DNA of 64,000 nucleotides from DATFVJ01 sp963851085 (GTDB lineage Bacteria > Actinomycetota > Actinomycetes > Streptosporangiales > Streptosporangiaceae). A program made the translations under genes and the position numbers. Location of the stretch: assembly GCA_963851085.1 (NCBI GenBank), contig CAWKNX010000017.1, positions 1 to 64,000 of the forward strand, read 5' to 3'. This document shows, piece by piece, positions 26,238 to 35,809 of this stretch (position 1 is its first letter; each line of letters starts with the position of its first letter). Below the pieces are notes generated by a model, which worked only from the letters and a program-made list of their open reading frames with translations, did no database searches and had not been told where the DNA came from.

Positions 26238-27917
26238 GTGGGGCACGTCGAAGTCGCGCACATCAGTTTCACCCTGCCCAACGGCAGGGTGCTGCTCGAC
26301 GACGTTTCGTTCCGGATCGGCGAGGGCGTCACCGGGGCGCTCGTGGGCCCCAACGGTGCGGGCAAGACGACCCTGCTGCGGCTGATCTCGGGCGACCTGC
26401 CGGTCCAGACGGGCACCGTCGGCCGGAGCGGCGGCCTGGGCGTCATGCCGCAGTTCATCGGGGGGTTGCGGGCAGCCGGGGTCCGGGGTGCCGCCGGGGC
26501 GGACGGTGGCCTCCCGGGCGAGCAGAGCGTCGGCAATATCCGCGATGAGCCGACCGTGCGTGACCTGCTGATGTCGACCGCGCCGCCGCGAGTGCGGGCG
26601 GCAGGAGAGCGGTTGGACTCGGCCGAGCTCGCCATGATGGAGTCCGACGAGGAGCCGGTCGCGATGGCCTACGCGGCGGCGCTTACCGCCTGGGGAGATG
26701 CGGGCGGTTACCGGGCCGAGGTGCTGTGGGACGCCTGCTGCACGTCCGCGCTCGGTATGCCGTACGAACGCTGCCGCTGGCGCGACACGTCGACGCTGTC
26801 GGGCGGTGAGCAGAAACGCCTGGTGCTCGAGGCACTGCTGCGCGGGCCGGACGATGTGCTGCTGCTCGACGAGCCCGACAACTACCTGGACGTGCCGGGC
26901 AAACGCTGGCTGGAGGAACAGCTCGCGGCTACCCAGAAGACAGTGCTGCTCGTGAGCCACGACCGCGAACTGCTCGCCAACTCGGCGGAACGGATTATCA
27001 CGGTCGAATCTAGTGGCACGTGGGTGCACGGCGGCGGGTTCGCCAGCTACCCGCAGGCACGGCGTGATCGGATCGACCGGCTCGATGAGCTGCGGCGCCG
27101 GTGGGACGAGGAGCACGCCAAGCTCAAGGCACTGGTCGCGGCCATGCGGCAGAAGGCGTCGTACAACTCTGGCATGGCGTCACGGCTGCACGCCGCCGAG
27201 ACACGGCTGCGCAAGTTCGAGGAGGCAGGACCGCCGGAAGTCGCGCCACGGGAGCAGAATGTTCGTATGCGCCTTCGCGGCGGGCGCACCGGAAAGCGGG
27301 CCGTTATTTGTGAACAGCTCGAACTGACCGGCCTGATGACGCCGTTCGACTGCGAAATCTGGTATGGCGAGCGGGTCGCGGTACTCGGGTCGAACGGCTC
27401 CGGCAAGACTCACTTCCTGCGGCTGCTCGCCGGCGAGGACGTGCCGCACAGCGGGACCGCCAGGCTCGGCGCGCGGGTGGTGCCAGGGCTGTTCACCCAG
27501 ACGCACGCCCGGCCCGATCTTGCCGGGCGCAGCCCGGTGGACATCCTCGCCACGGAGCACGCGCTCCTGATGAACGAAGCCATGTCGGCACTCGCACGTT
27601 ACGAACTGCACGACTGCGCGCGGCAGCCGTTCGGGACATTGTCGGGCGGCCAGCAAGCCAGACTGCAGATCCTGCTGCTCGAACTCGCGGGCTCGACGCT
27701 GCTCCTGCTCGACGAACCGACGGACAACCTGGATCTGGCGAGCGCGGAAGCACTGCAACAGGGGCTCGAGTCCTACCAGGGCACGGTCGTGGCGGTCACA
27801 CACGATCGGTGGTTCGCCCGTTCATTCGATCGTTTCCTTGTCTTCCGCGGTGACGCGTCGGTCGACGAAGCCGATGAACCCGTGTGGACGGAGGCGCGGG
27901 TGACCCGCTCGCGCTGA
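26238..27917 (+). CDS. ABC-F family ATPase
   Basis: A 559-aa protein with two ABC domains and no membrane segment. Walker A motifs are GPNGAGKTT and GSNGSGKTH. The signatures are LSGGEQKR and LSGGQQAR, and the Walker B/D-loop segments are LLLLDEPDNYLD and LLLLDEPTDNLD. A charged linker (EEHAKLKALVAAMRQKASYN) joins the domains. ABC-F proteins act on the ribosome, either as translation factors or to displace antibiotics. The sequence alone does not decide which. The GTG at 26238 follows GGGAGG. The long repeat-bearing leader would suit attenuation control, as seen for resistance-type members. Confidence 0.88.
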   Translation: MGHVEVAHISFTLPNGRVLLDDVSFRIGEGVTGALVGPNGAGKTTLLRLISGDLPVQTGTVGRSGGLGVMPQFIGGLRAAGVRGAAGADGGLPGEQSVGNIRDEPTVRDLLMSTAPPRVRAAGERLDSAELAMMESDEEPVAMAYAAALTAWGDAGGYRAEVLWDACCTSALGMPYERCRWRDTSTLSGGEQKRLVLEALLRGPDDVLLLDEPDNYLDVPGKRWLEEQLAATQKTVLLVSHDRELLANSAERIITVESSGTWVHGGGFASYPQARRDRIDRLDELRRRWDEEHAKLKALVAAMRQKASYNSGMASRLHAAETRLRKFEEAGPPEVAPREQNVRMRLRGGRTGKRAVICEQLELTGLMTPFDCEIWYGERVAVLGSNGSGKTHFLRLLAGEDVPHSGTARLGARVVPGLFTQTHARPDLAGRSPVDILATEHALLMNEAMSALARYELHDCARQPFGTLSGGQQARLQILLLELAGSTLLLLDEPTDNLDLASAEALQQGLESYQGTVVAVTHDRWFARSFDRFLVFRGDASVDEADEPVWTEARVTRSR

Positions 27918-28036
27918 CCGCTCGCCGCGGGCGGGCGGGGTAGTGCCGCTGAGCTTGCTAGGCTGCAGGCAGCCCCGGGAGCCGGTTGCGGCTCCGTACG
28001 GGCACACTCAGTAATTGTCTAGGTGGAGGGATCCAC

Positions 28037-28159
28037 GTGAAGAAGCTGCTCCTCCTTGCGCTCGTCGGTCTCGGCGTGTTCGCTGTTTGGAAGAAGGTTC
28101 AGTCTGACCGTGCCGAGCTGGACCTCTGGTCCGAAGCCACGACGGGTGACGAGAGCTGA
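28037..28159 (+). CDS. DLW-39 family small protein
   Basis: A 40-residue protein: a Lys-Lys start, one hydrophobic helix (LLLLALVGLGVFAVW), then KKVQSDRAELDLWSEAT with the DLW motif that names the family. GTG start after GGAGGG. Members lie near gyrA and the Ile/Ala tRNAs in actinobacteria; function unknown. Finding it here, beside tRNA-Ala and 22 kb from tRNA-Ile, shows that the conserved neighbourhood has been pulled apart. Confidence 0.85.
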   Translation: MKKLLLLALVGLGVFAVWKKVQSDRAELDLWSEATTGDES

Positions 28160-28284
28160 CACTTCTCAAAGGTTCTCCGCTCGCCGCGCCGCCGCAGGAT
28201 CCGGTGACGCGCGGGCAAGATGAGAGCACGTACGGCACGGCGAAGACCAGGGCGACGATGCCGCTGAGTCAGGGAGGCGATCGG

Positions 28285-28971
28285 GTGAACCCCACGCCAC
28301 CGGTGACGATGGTATGCGCTGACCTCTTCGGCACAACAATCGCCGACGACGGCATCGTGGAGAGGGCCTTCGCCGAGGCCATCGGGACTCAGGGAATCGT
28401 CACAGGCACGGCCGCGTACGCCCGCTGCATGGTCCAGGTGCATCGCGCACAGGGCGAAGCAAGCCTCGAGATCTTCCGCCAGATGTTCCCGGGCAACGAG
28501 GCCTGCGCGCAGGTGACGAACCTCGCTTTCGAGCGGTCCTTCGGCGCGGCCATCGACCGGCTCGGCCTGTCGGCGCTGCCCGGGGTCGAGGCGACGATCG
28601 ACAAGCTGACCGGAGCGGGCGTGCGAGTCTGCCTGTTCGGCGGCATGGGGCGCAGACTGCTCGGCCGGATTTTCGACACGCTCGGCTGGTGGCACCGGGT
28701 CGATCTCGCACTATGCCCGGACGACGTTGCCCGCGGCTGCCCATGGCCTGACCTGGTGCTCACCGCGGCGCTGCGCCTTGGTATCACCGATGTCCGTGAG
28801 GTGGCAGTGGCAGGTGCGACGGAGAGCGCGATCCTTTCCGGCTGCCGTTCTGGTGCTCAGCTCGTCGCTGGTCTGCGGACCGGGGCACACAGCGAGGGCA
28901 AACTGCGGAAGGCGGGCGCCACCCACATGATCAGCGGTATGGCGGACCTGCCGGATCTGCTCACCCGCTGA
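28285..28971 (+). CDS. HAD-family hydrolase (phosphonatase-like)
   Basis: A 228-aa haloacid-dehalogenase-fold phosphohydrolase. Motif I is VCADLFGTTIADDG, with the nucleophile Asp followed by GTT as in phosphonoacetaldehyde-hydrolase-like proteins. Motif III/IV is weaker (EVAVAGATESAILSGCRSGA). A helical cap spans residues about 20–90. The GTG at 28285 follows GGAGGCG. Substrate unknown. It lies between DLW-39 and tRNA-Ala. Confidence 0.75.
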   Translation: MNPTPPVTMVCADLFGTTIADDGIVERAFAEAIGTQGIVTGTAAYARCMVQVHRAQGEASLEIFRQMFPGNEACAQVTNLAFERSFGAAIDRLGLSALPGVEATIDKLTGAGVRVCLFGGMGRRLLGRIFDTLGWWHRVDLALCPDDVARGCPWPDLVLTAALRLGITDVREVAVAGATESAILSGCRSGAQLVAGLRTGAHSEGKLRKAGATHMISGMADLPDLLTR

Positions 28972-29053
28972 GTCACGCGCCGGGCCGTGGCCCGGCGCCT
29001 GGCGCGCCACCGATACCCTTAGGGCCGCAGATACTCTTGGAGGGCCGTTACGC

Positions 29054-29126
29054 GGGGCTATAGCTCAGCTGGAAGAGCACCTGCTTTGCAAGCAGGGGGT
29101 CAGGGGTTCAAGTCCCCTTAGCTCCA
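29054..29126 (+). tRNA. tRNA-Ala (TGC anticodon), island attachment site
   Basis: A 73-base cloverleaf: acceptor GGGGCTA with TAGCTCC (one G·T pair), A discriminator, anticodon loop TTTGCAA, T arm GGGGTTCAAGTCCCC. Its 3' part, from the anticodon loop on, is repeated at 59189–59232. The gene remains complete here, as expected when an island integrates into a tRNA 3' end. Confidence 0.96.
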
Positions 29127-29136
29127 CCCAGGGTTA

Positions 29137-29171
29137 CCGACAGAACTGCCGGTGTCGTGCCGACAGAATTG
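29137..29171. repeat. Direct repeats next to attL
   Basis: CCGACAGAACTG (29137–29148) and CCGACAGAATTG (29160–29171) lie just inside the island, 23 bases apart start to start. They could be recombinase arm sites or a transposon end. Confidence 0.6.
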
Positions 29172-29342
29172 TGGCGGTGACCCGTCTTTGAGTATGGCGC
29201 CGGGGTCTGACACCGGCGCGGGTCGCTGTTCGGCGTGTTTTACGGGCGCCGGTGGTCTGGTTGCAGCTCCTATGGCGGGGTCTGGGTGTGGCTGCCCGGC
29301 TGGGGTGAAGTTGATCAGTGGTGGCGCTGGGCTGCGGGGGTG

Positions 29343-31829
29343 TTAGCCGTCGGGGAAATAATCGCGGAGGCTGGTGCGTCGCCGGCGTGCCCGCTGGGTG
29401 GTGTTGCTGGCGTTGCCGTCCGCGATCAGTGCTCGCCAGGCGCGGATTTTGCGGATGTTGGCGGCTATCAGCAGCAGTGCGGTGAACAGGGATTGGGCGG
29501 CGATGCCGCGGACCCGGCGGCGGCCGGGCTGGGCGAGGGCTTGGTGGGCGGGGTCTTTGACGAAACCGTTGAGGCCTTCGATGGTGTTGCGCAACGTGGC
29601 GTAGCGGGCCTGCCAGGCCGGGGAGGCGTAGGGCAGGTTCTGGCGGTAGCGGGCGCCCACGTCGGGGGCGATGGTGATCGCCGTCTGGCGGCAGAGTTTG
29701 GGTGGTTCTTGCGGGGGGTGGAGCACTTTGGTCCGCCCGTCGCGGGGTGACAGCGACGGCTGGCGGAGTGGGCACATCAGCCTGGGGTGACTGCCGAGGG
29801 CGGGGCAGGACAGCCGCTGGTATCCGTCGGTGTCCGGGCCGTCTTTGTGTTTGAGCTGGTTAGGGCCGCGGGCGGCGATCTGGGCGGCGTAGGTGTCGCG
29901 GTCGATGGCGTGGTCGCGCAGGCCGGCGGTGGCGGTGATCAGCGGCCCGGGGAGGGCGGGGCAGTACCAGCTGCCCTCGACCAGCAAGGCGCCTTGGGTG
30001 TTGGCCTGGATGCCGAGCTGGCCGGTCCGGTAGTCCATGACCGGTGCGTAGCCGAGGGCGCGGGCGGGCAGGTGGAACCGTTCGGGGAGGGCTTGGGTGC
30101 AGGCGCGGTCGTAGCCGGGCCAGCCGGCCTTGTGCCCGCGGGCGGCGGCCGAGGCGAGCACCCGGGCGCCGGTGCCGCCGGGGTCTTCGCCGGGCCGGGT
30201 CATGGCCATGGCGATGGCCAGGTTCGGGCAGGTGGGTTCGGTGCCGGGCGGCCGGGCGGTGGTGGCGATGGTGGCTTCCAGCGCCCAGGCGAGCTTGCGC
30301 AGCGGTTTGCCCTTGCCGTCTTCGCGTTCGCGGTGGTCGCCTTCGCGGACGTACCAGCCGCCGTCGGGGTCGCTGGCGGATAGGCCGGTGCGTTTGGACG
30401 GGCCGCGGCTGAACAGCGGGACCGGGGTGGCGTCCAGGCCGGTGCAGCCGCCGGAGGCGGCGCGTTCGCTGTCGGTGAGGACGGAGGTGCTGGCTTCCAG
30501 CAGCGCGCTGGCCAGCGCCTCGAGCCGGCCGCGGGCAGCGGTGACCTGGTCCGGGGTGATGGGTTTGGTGCGGGTTTTGAGCTCGCCGGCGGTCAGGCGC
30601 CGGTTTTTCGGCAGCGGCGAGGGATCCACCACCTTGAGGATCTGGTGGAAGCAGTAGCGGACGCGGCGGCAGGCGGCCAGGAACGCCCGCTGGGTGGTGA
30701 CGGTGCCGGTGACGCTGAGCAGCGCCCGGGAAGCACTGGGCAGCTGGCAGAACAGCAGCCGGGTGACTTCAGTCAAAAACAGCGGCCGGTCCTCCAGCGC
30801 CAGGCATAAAAGCCCGGTGAGCACGGCGCGCACCGGCAGCGGGCGGCGCCGCCCGCCGCGATGGGCCAGCGCAGCCTCGATGACTGGGGCCTTCCCGCTG
30901 CGGTCGATCAGCTCGGCAGCGAAGGCCACGGCCTGTTCGCCCGGGACCCTGCCAGGCTCGGGGATGTCCAGCCCACAGCCGTCCATGCTCAGCGCGCCTG
31001 CCGGCTGTCCCAGGCCCGTAAGACGGCTTTGGATGGGCCGCCCGGCGTGGCGGGCATAGCGGGCCAGGGACTCAGCCTGCCCGATCCCGCTGATGGCCAG
31101 CAGGTTACCCAGCGAGGTGCCGGCAGCCAGATGGCCGCAGATGAAGCTGGACCGTGCGCGGCTCATCGACAGCCGGGGCGCGGCCGGATCAGCTGCCAGC
31201 CCCCGGGCGAAGTTGGTGACGAAATTCTTGTAGCCGCGATCGGCCTGGCCGGGGCGGAACACAAACCCGCTGCCGGCGCGGCGGGCCAGTTCACTCGCGC
31301 GGCCGGCGTAACCCGGGGTGACGGGCACCACCCTGGCGGCAGGCCCAGTGATATGAACCATCACCTGGCGGCCACGCCGCCGCACGTCACTGCCACGCAA
31401 CACCACCAGCTCACCGGACCGCAGCCCGGCCCCGATACCGAACACCACCATGGCCAGCGCCGACGACCGGGTCCGCGGGTCACGCTGCGCCCAGGCGATC
31501 GCGGCCAGCCCGGCCCGCCCGGCCATCGAGTACGGTGCCGGTGCTTTCGCGCCCGCGAACGGTGTTGCCCGCAGCCCCGGCGGGCCGTGCACCGGCGCAG
31601 CCAGGCGGTACAGGACCGACCGGTAGGTGCCGCGGGTGGCCGGCGCCCGGCCCGCGAGCCCGGCCACGCAAAACGCCTCGATCACGTCATAGTCCAGCAG
31701 AAACTGCGCACCGGCCGGGATACCGCGGGTATCGGCGAACCGGGACAGCCCGCGCAGCACCGCCGCGGTCATCACCTGCCGCCGCGGACCCGCCGCGCGG
31801 CCAGCTTTTGCTAGCGCCGGGCCGCTCAT
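29343..31829 (-). CDS. Tyrosine-recombinase domain fused to a DDE-like transposase
   Basis: An uninterrupted reading frame of 828 codons. Residues about 1–270 look like a tyrosine recombinase: GTYRSVLYRL core-binding helix, GAGLRSGELVVLRGSD with the first catalytic Arg, SRARSSFICGHLAAGTSL in place of the HxxR box, and a terminal RYARH that would hold the nucleophile Tyr. From the Met at 30986 it becomes a transposase-like protein. That part has PVRAVLTGLLCLALEDRPLF, GLDATPVPLFSRGPS, SDPDGGWYVREGDHRERE and YRNTIEGLNGFVKDPAH, consistent with a DDE core. I know both parts as neighbouring separate genes in actinobacteria; here they form one frame. The ATG at 31829 follows GGGAGGGCAGCG. As the gene closest to attL it is the best candidate for the island's integration function. 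Confidence 0.7.
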   Translation of the reverse strand: MSGPALAKAGRAAGPRRQVMTAAVLRGLSRFADTRGIPAGAQFLLDYDVIEAFCVAGLAGRAPATRGTYRSVLYRLAAPVHGPPGLRATPFAGAKAPAPYSMAGRAGLAAIAWAQRDPRTRSSALAMVVFGIGAGLRSGELVVLRGSDVRRRGRQVMVHITGPAARVVPVTPGYAGRASELARRAGSGFVFRPGQADRGYKNFVTNFARGLAADPAAPRLSMSRARSSFICGHLAAGTSLGNLLAISGIGQAESLARYARHAGRPIQSRLTGLGQPAGALSMDGCGLDIPEPGRVPGEQAVAFAAELIDRSGKAPVIEAALAHRGGRRRPLPVRAVLTGLLCLALEDRPLFLTEVTRLLFCQLPSASRALLSVTGTVTTQRAFLAACRRVRYCFHQILKVVDPSPLPKNRRLTAGELKTRTKPITPDQVTAARGRLEALASALLEASTSVLTDSERAASGGCTGLDATPVPLFSRGPSKRTGLSASDPDGGWYVREGDHREREDGKGKPLRKLAWALEATIATTARPPGTEPTCPNLAIAMAMTRPGEDPGGTGARVLASAAARGHKAGWPGYDRACTQALPERFHLPARALGYAPVMDYRTGQLGIQANTQGALLVEGSWYCPALPGPLITATAGLRDHAIDRDTYAAQIAARGPNQLKHKDGPDTDGYQRLSCPALGSHPRLMCPLRQPSLSPRDGRTKVLHPPQEPPKLCRQTAITIAPDVGARYRQNLPYASPAWQARYATLRNTIEGLNGFVKDPAHQALAQPGRRRVRGIAAQSLFTALLLIAANIRKIRAWRALIADGNASNTTQRARRRRTSLRDYFPDG

Positions 31830-31966
31830 CGCTGCCCTCCCGCCACAATATCCCCACAAGTATCCTTTAACTGTATACATTCACAGAAACCGCAGGCGGG
31901 AGACACGCCTGCCAGCGGCACCCACGTGCGGCAAGAAATCTGCGGGATCCTGGCCACGGAGGGGCG

Positions 31967-32401
31967 ATGGCAGCACCAGACGGCGAAAGCGCGGCGCAGG
32001 CCAGGGCAGCGATCGCCGCTGCCCTCGGCCAGATCGGGTTCTGCCTGCCCGGCAGCATCACCGTCCTGCGCACCCGCTGCGGCAAGCCCCGCTGCGCCTG
32101 TGCCGCCGACCCACCCGCCCTGCACGGCCCCTATATCCAGTGGACCCGCACCGTGGCCGGCAAGACCGTCACCCGGCGGCTCACCCCAGCCCAGTACCAG
32201 GCCTACGCCCCCTGGTTCGCCAACACCCGGCGGCTCCGCGCACTGGCCGCCGAACTGCAAGCCCTGTCCCTGAAAGAGATGGCCCGGTCCGAGGGCTGGG
32301 CCAAGATCACCCCCGGCACGCCGGCCCCGCCCCGCACCAAGCTCGCCCGGGTCCCGAACCAGCCCAAAACACCCAAAACGCCGGGAGATCAGCCCGCTTA
32401 A
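31967..32401 (+). CDS. DUF6788 protein, divergent from the recombinase fusion
   Basis: A 144-aa protein with the DUF6788 hallmark: GSITVLRTRCGKPRCACAAD (paired Cys, possible zinc site), then HGPYIQWTRTVAGKTVTRRL and a helical tail. Disordered Pro/Lys-rich C-terminus. ATG after GGAGGGG. It shares a 137-base promoter region (with TGTATACA at about 31874) with the fusion recombinase. A second DUF6788 gene lies at 47014 before a serine recombinase. Function unknown; a recombinase accessory role is my inference. Confidence 0.8.
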   Translation: MAAPDGESAAQARAAIAAALGQIGFCLPGSITVLRTRCGKPRCACAADPPALHGPYIQWTRTVAGKTVTRRLTPAQYQAYAPWFANTRRLRALAAELQALSLKEMARSEGWAKITPGTPAPPRTKLARVPNQPKTPKTPGDQPA

Positions 32402-33058
32402 CGCGGGACCAGCACCCCAGAAATCTTCCGTAACCGCTGCTCAGCAGGGTTTTGTCGTTGGCCCACCCATTTCCGCAGCTCAGAGGCTACTTAGGATCTT
32501 GATATCCAGTGGGTGGCGGGCTCGCACAGCAGCAGAGTACAGCAGCCGGCGCTGAAATTGAGTCTGAAATTGAGGTGTCGGCCGCCGCTCCGGATCAGCC
32601 TCCGCATGGACGCGACTGCGCGCCTGGCTTTGGTGGGCGGTCGGGTCTAGGCAGCGGATGTCATGCATGACCAGGCATAACGTGATTCCTCAGCCATGGC
32701 GTGGCTGCCCAGAGTCGGACGGCGTTCTCGTCCCAGGCAGCACTGGAGTGCGCATTCCGGTGGTGACTCTTGCCGCTCCCGCAAAGGGTCAGGCGCTAGC
32801 CCGGGTCTGCGCCCACCGAAAGATCATCGCTACGCAAAGCGAGCCTGACAGTTGGGCACTCAGCCTGACCGGCTCGCCTAACGCCGAGTATTTGCTCACG
32901 AGTGGTGTCGGCTGAGGCTGCGCATCCGCGCTCATATCGTCCTGTTCTGGCACGGCTCAGCGTGCGGCTGGGGTCAGTGGTGCTGTAGTTGGGGTCGCCC
33001 ACCCGCAGGCGGTGGCTGGTTGCGCCGGGGCGTCGATCATGGCGCGTAGCGTGGGAGC
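32402..33058. other. Spacer without a clear gene
   Basis: About 650 bases. The open frame 32658–32915 has no ribosome-binding site and no recognisable features. Nothing else is supported. Confidence 0.5.
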
Positions 33059-33853
33059 ATGCGGGCGGTGACCGAGGGCAGGCTGCCGGCTGGGCTGCCT
33101 TATCTGCGGCTTGGGCAAGGGCCTCCGCTGGTGATGGCACTGGGCGGGGCTGGTGAGCACGCGAACCCGGCCGGTTTCCTGCGGCGGATGAGCCTATGCA
33201 CGGCGGCGCCGTTCGCCAGGCACTTCACCGTGTATGTGACCAGCCGTAAACCTGGCTTGGCGCCGGGATGCACCATGGCAGACATCGCCGCGGACTTTGC
33301 CAACGCGATCGAGAACGAAATTCGCGAGCCGGTCGCGTTCTACGGCATCTCCGCCGGGGGATCAGTCGCGCTGCAGCTGGCGATCGGCTATCCGCGCCTG
33401 GTGCGGCGCCTGGTGCTGGCGGCGGCCGCCTGCCGGCTGGCACCGGCCGGCCGCCAGCTGCTGGCCGGGGTCGCGCGCTTGGTCAAGGAGGGTGACTCGC
33501 GGCGGGCATCGGCCCTGCTGGCCAGGGCGCTGGCACCCCGGCCGCTGCGCTACCCGGCCGCCGCGCTGTCCTGGCTGGCGAATCCGCTGGCGGTGGGCAA
33601 CCCGGCCGACATGCTGATCACAAACGCCGCCGCGGTCGCCTTCGACGCCGAACCCGAGCTTCCCCGGGTGCGGGCACCCACCCTGGTGATGGGTGGCAGC
33701 GCCGACCCGTACTACTCCGAAGACCTGTTCCGGCGTACCGCCGCGGGGATCCCCGGCGGGCGGGCCGTGATCTTCCCTGGTAAAGGCCACCTGTACGCCA
33801 GCAGTTCCCCATCCGCGGCCAACATCGGCCTGGGGTTTCTGCTCGCCGGATGA
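33059..33853 (+). CDS. Alpha/beta-fold hydrolase
   Basis: A 264-aa hydrolase. The nucleophile elbow is FYGISAGGSVALQL (G-x-S-x-G). The acid is in LVMGGSADPYYSE and the catalytic His in FPGKGHLYAS. An N-terminal oxyanion region PPLVMALGGAGEH is also present. It has no signal peptide, so it acts in the cytoplasm. Substrate unknown. Together with the next serine enzyme it may process an ester or amide, but they are in separate transcription units. Confidence 0.85.
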   Translation: MRAVTEGRLPAGLPYLRLGQGPPLVMALGGAGEHANPAGFLRRMSLCTAAPFARHFTVYVTSRKPGLAPGCTMADIAADFANAIENEIREPVAFYGISAGGSVALQLAIGYPRLVRRLVLAAAACRLAPAGRQLLAGVARLVKEGDSRRASALLARALAPRPLRYPAAALSWLANPLAVGNPADMLITNAAAVAFDAEPELPRVRAPTLVMGGSADPYYSEDLFRRTAAGIPGGRAVIFPGKGHLYASSSPSAANIGLGFLLAG

Positions 33854-33984
33854 CCGGAGCCCCAATCCCTGGAAGCCGGCGCCGCAATGCCGGTTAGCGT
33901 CACCGGATTGACTCGGGTGTACGGCTCGGCGCGAAGATTCAGGATCCGGGGGCCTCCAGTTCGAATCCGGGGTCTACCTTGCAG

Positions 33985-35097
33985 ATGACGAGGCGATCAC
34001 CGTCGAGTGGTGGGGGTACCGATGCGGCTGGCGCGATCGCGGGCGAGCGGATCCGGGCGCTCGCGGGCGGTGGGGTGCCGGGTGTCGCGGTGGTGGTGGC
34101 TGGGCCAGAGGGTGTGCGGGCCGCGGGGGCGGCTGGGTTTGCTGATATCGCTGGCCGCCGGCCTGCCTGGGTGGGCATGGTGTGCCCGTGGTTTTCGATG
34201 ACGAAGGTCGTGACCGCGACGGCTGCGGTGCGGCTGGCCGAGTGTGGGGTGCTCGATCTGGATGCCCCGGTTGCCGGGTATGTTCCGGCGCTGCGGCGGC
34301 TGAGCCCGCCGCAGTGGGCCAGCCGGATCACCGCCCGGCACCTGCTGTCGCATAGCGCTGGCTTGGCCAACCCGCTCCCGGTCCGGTGGGTACACCCTGC
34401 CGATCAGCTGGCTCCCGACCCGGATGCGTTCCTGGGCCGCCTGCTGGCCAGGCACGGCCGGCTGCGGTCCGAACCTGGCGCACGGTCAAGTTACTCCAAC
34501 CTGGGCCCGCTGATAGTGGCGGCCGCGCTGGCCGGCGCCGCGGGCAGGCCGTTCACCATGCTCGTCGAGCAGGAGATCCTCGGCCCGCTGGGCATGGGCA
34601 CCACCGCCTTCACTTACACACCGCGCATGCGGCCGCAAGCCGCGGTCGGCTACCACCGGCGGCTGAGCCCGATGCGGCTGCTGCTGCCGCGGTGGGCCAC
34701 CGGCGAGCGGGCCGGGCGGTGGATCTCGCTGCGGCCCTTCCTGGTCGATGGCCCCGCATACGGCGGTCTGGTGGGCCCGGCCGACGAGCTGGCACGGTTC
34801 CTGCAGATGCATCTGCGCGACGGAGAACTCGACGGGACCCGCATCTTGAGCCCGCAGGCGGCAGCCGCGATGAGGCAGATCACCATCCACGGGCGCCGCT
34901 ATGACCTGGGCCTTGGCTGGTTCCGGCAGGCCAGCCAGCGCGGCGCAGACCCGCCGTTCGTGGAGCACCTGGGCGGCGGAGCCGGGTTCTTCAACCTGAT
35001 CCGGATCTACCCAACCCGTGGCGTTGGCATTGCGGTCATGGGCAATGCGACCACATACCACATCGACGCCGTGGCCCGCCTCGCACTCGCTGAATAG
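33985..35097 (+). CDS. Serine hydrolase of the beta-lactamase/class-C PBP fold
   Basis: A 370-residue enzyme. The catalytic triad motifs are in order: S-x-x-K in WFSMTKVVTATAAVRLAE, Y-x-N in RSSYSNLGPLIVAA, and H-x-G in VEHLGGGAGFFN. No signal peptide is visible, so it is more likely an esterase or amidase of this fold than a secreted beta-lactamase. The ATG at 33985 is chosen; a TTG two codons upstream is possible. Confidence 0.82.
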   Translation: MTRRSPSSGGGTDAAGAIAGERIRALAGGGVPGVAVVVAGPEGVRAAGAAGFADIAGRRPAWVGMVCPWFSMTKVVTATAAVRLAECGVLDLDAPVAGYVPALRRLSPPQWASRITARHLLSHSAGLANPLPVRWVHPADQLAPDPDAFLGRLLARHGRLRSEPGARSSYSNLGPLIVAAALAGAAGRPFTMLVEQEILGPLGMGTTAFTYTPRMRPQAAVGYHRRLSPMRLLLPRWATGERAGRWISLRPFLVDGPAYGGLVGPADELARFLQMHLRDGELDGTRILSPQAAAAMRQITIHGRRYDLGLGWFRQASQRGADPPFVEHLGGGAGFFNLIRIYPTRGVGIAVMGNATTYHIDAVARLALAE

Positions 35098-35809
35098 CCC
35101 CACCACACAGAGAGGTGCCGCGGGCAGGTGCTGGGCCTTCCGGCCCGCCCGCACCCGGACCGACCGCGGCCGGGCCAGCCAGGTCTCATGGCCCAGCGCC
35201 ACGCTGACGCGCAGGATCGGGCCGCCCACCTCCCCGCACCCAGGGCCGCCAAGATCATCCGATTCGCTCCGGGCCAACAGACAACGGCCGTCACTCCCAG
35301 CTCTGCCGCGAGCACATAGTGATCCATCGCTTTTGATCAGGTTGAGGAAGAACGGAGCATCGAAACCGTCTATATCGGCGGATCTACGCGCGGGCTCGCA
35401 TCATGCCTGGCAACGCTCTGTCGCTGCTTGCGTTCTCAGGGTGTCCGGCCCTGCAGCAAGGTCGTCACGAGCCGGCGAAGGCCCGCGACGGCATGGGCCG
35501 CTGATGTGGCGCGCGTGCAGGACGGGGGTTATCGGCCGAAGCGCCAGCGTGTTGCGCCGTTCGGCTCGGTCGTGCTCAGGCCCACGACTATACAGGTGAC
35601 CTGCGCCGCGACTGGGCCATAGTCACCAGCGGCTACCTGCTGCACCTGGCCAGCAAAGGCAACGCCGCCAGCACGATCTTGCGGCAGCGTGCCGGGCTCA
35701 ACGACTGCGCCGCCTGCCTGGGCCTGCCCCGCGTCACCATCCCCGCACCACCAGACCGCAACGGCTGCCCCACCCCAGCCGCGGCAGGCCCCACCCGCCG
35801 AGGCCACTC
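35098..35809. other. Spacer with an unidentified gene remnant
   Basis: Mostly empty. From about 35585 a frame reads RRDWAIVTSGYLLHLASKG and ends HS-stop at 35811–35813, overlapping the next GTG. It has no start codon and looks like the 3' part of a lost gene. I do not recognise it. Confidence 0.45.
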
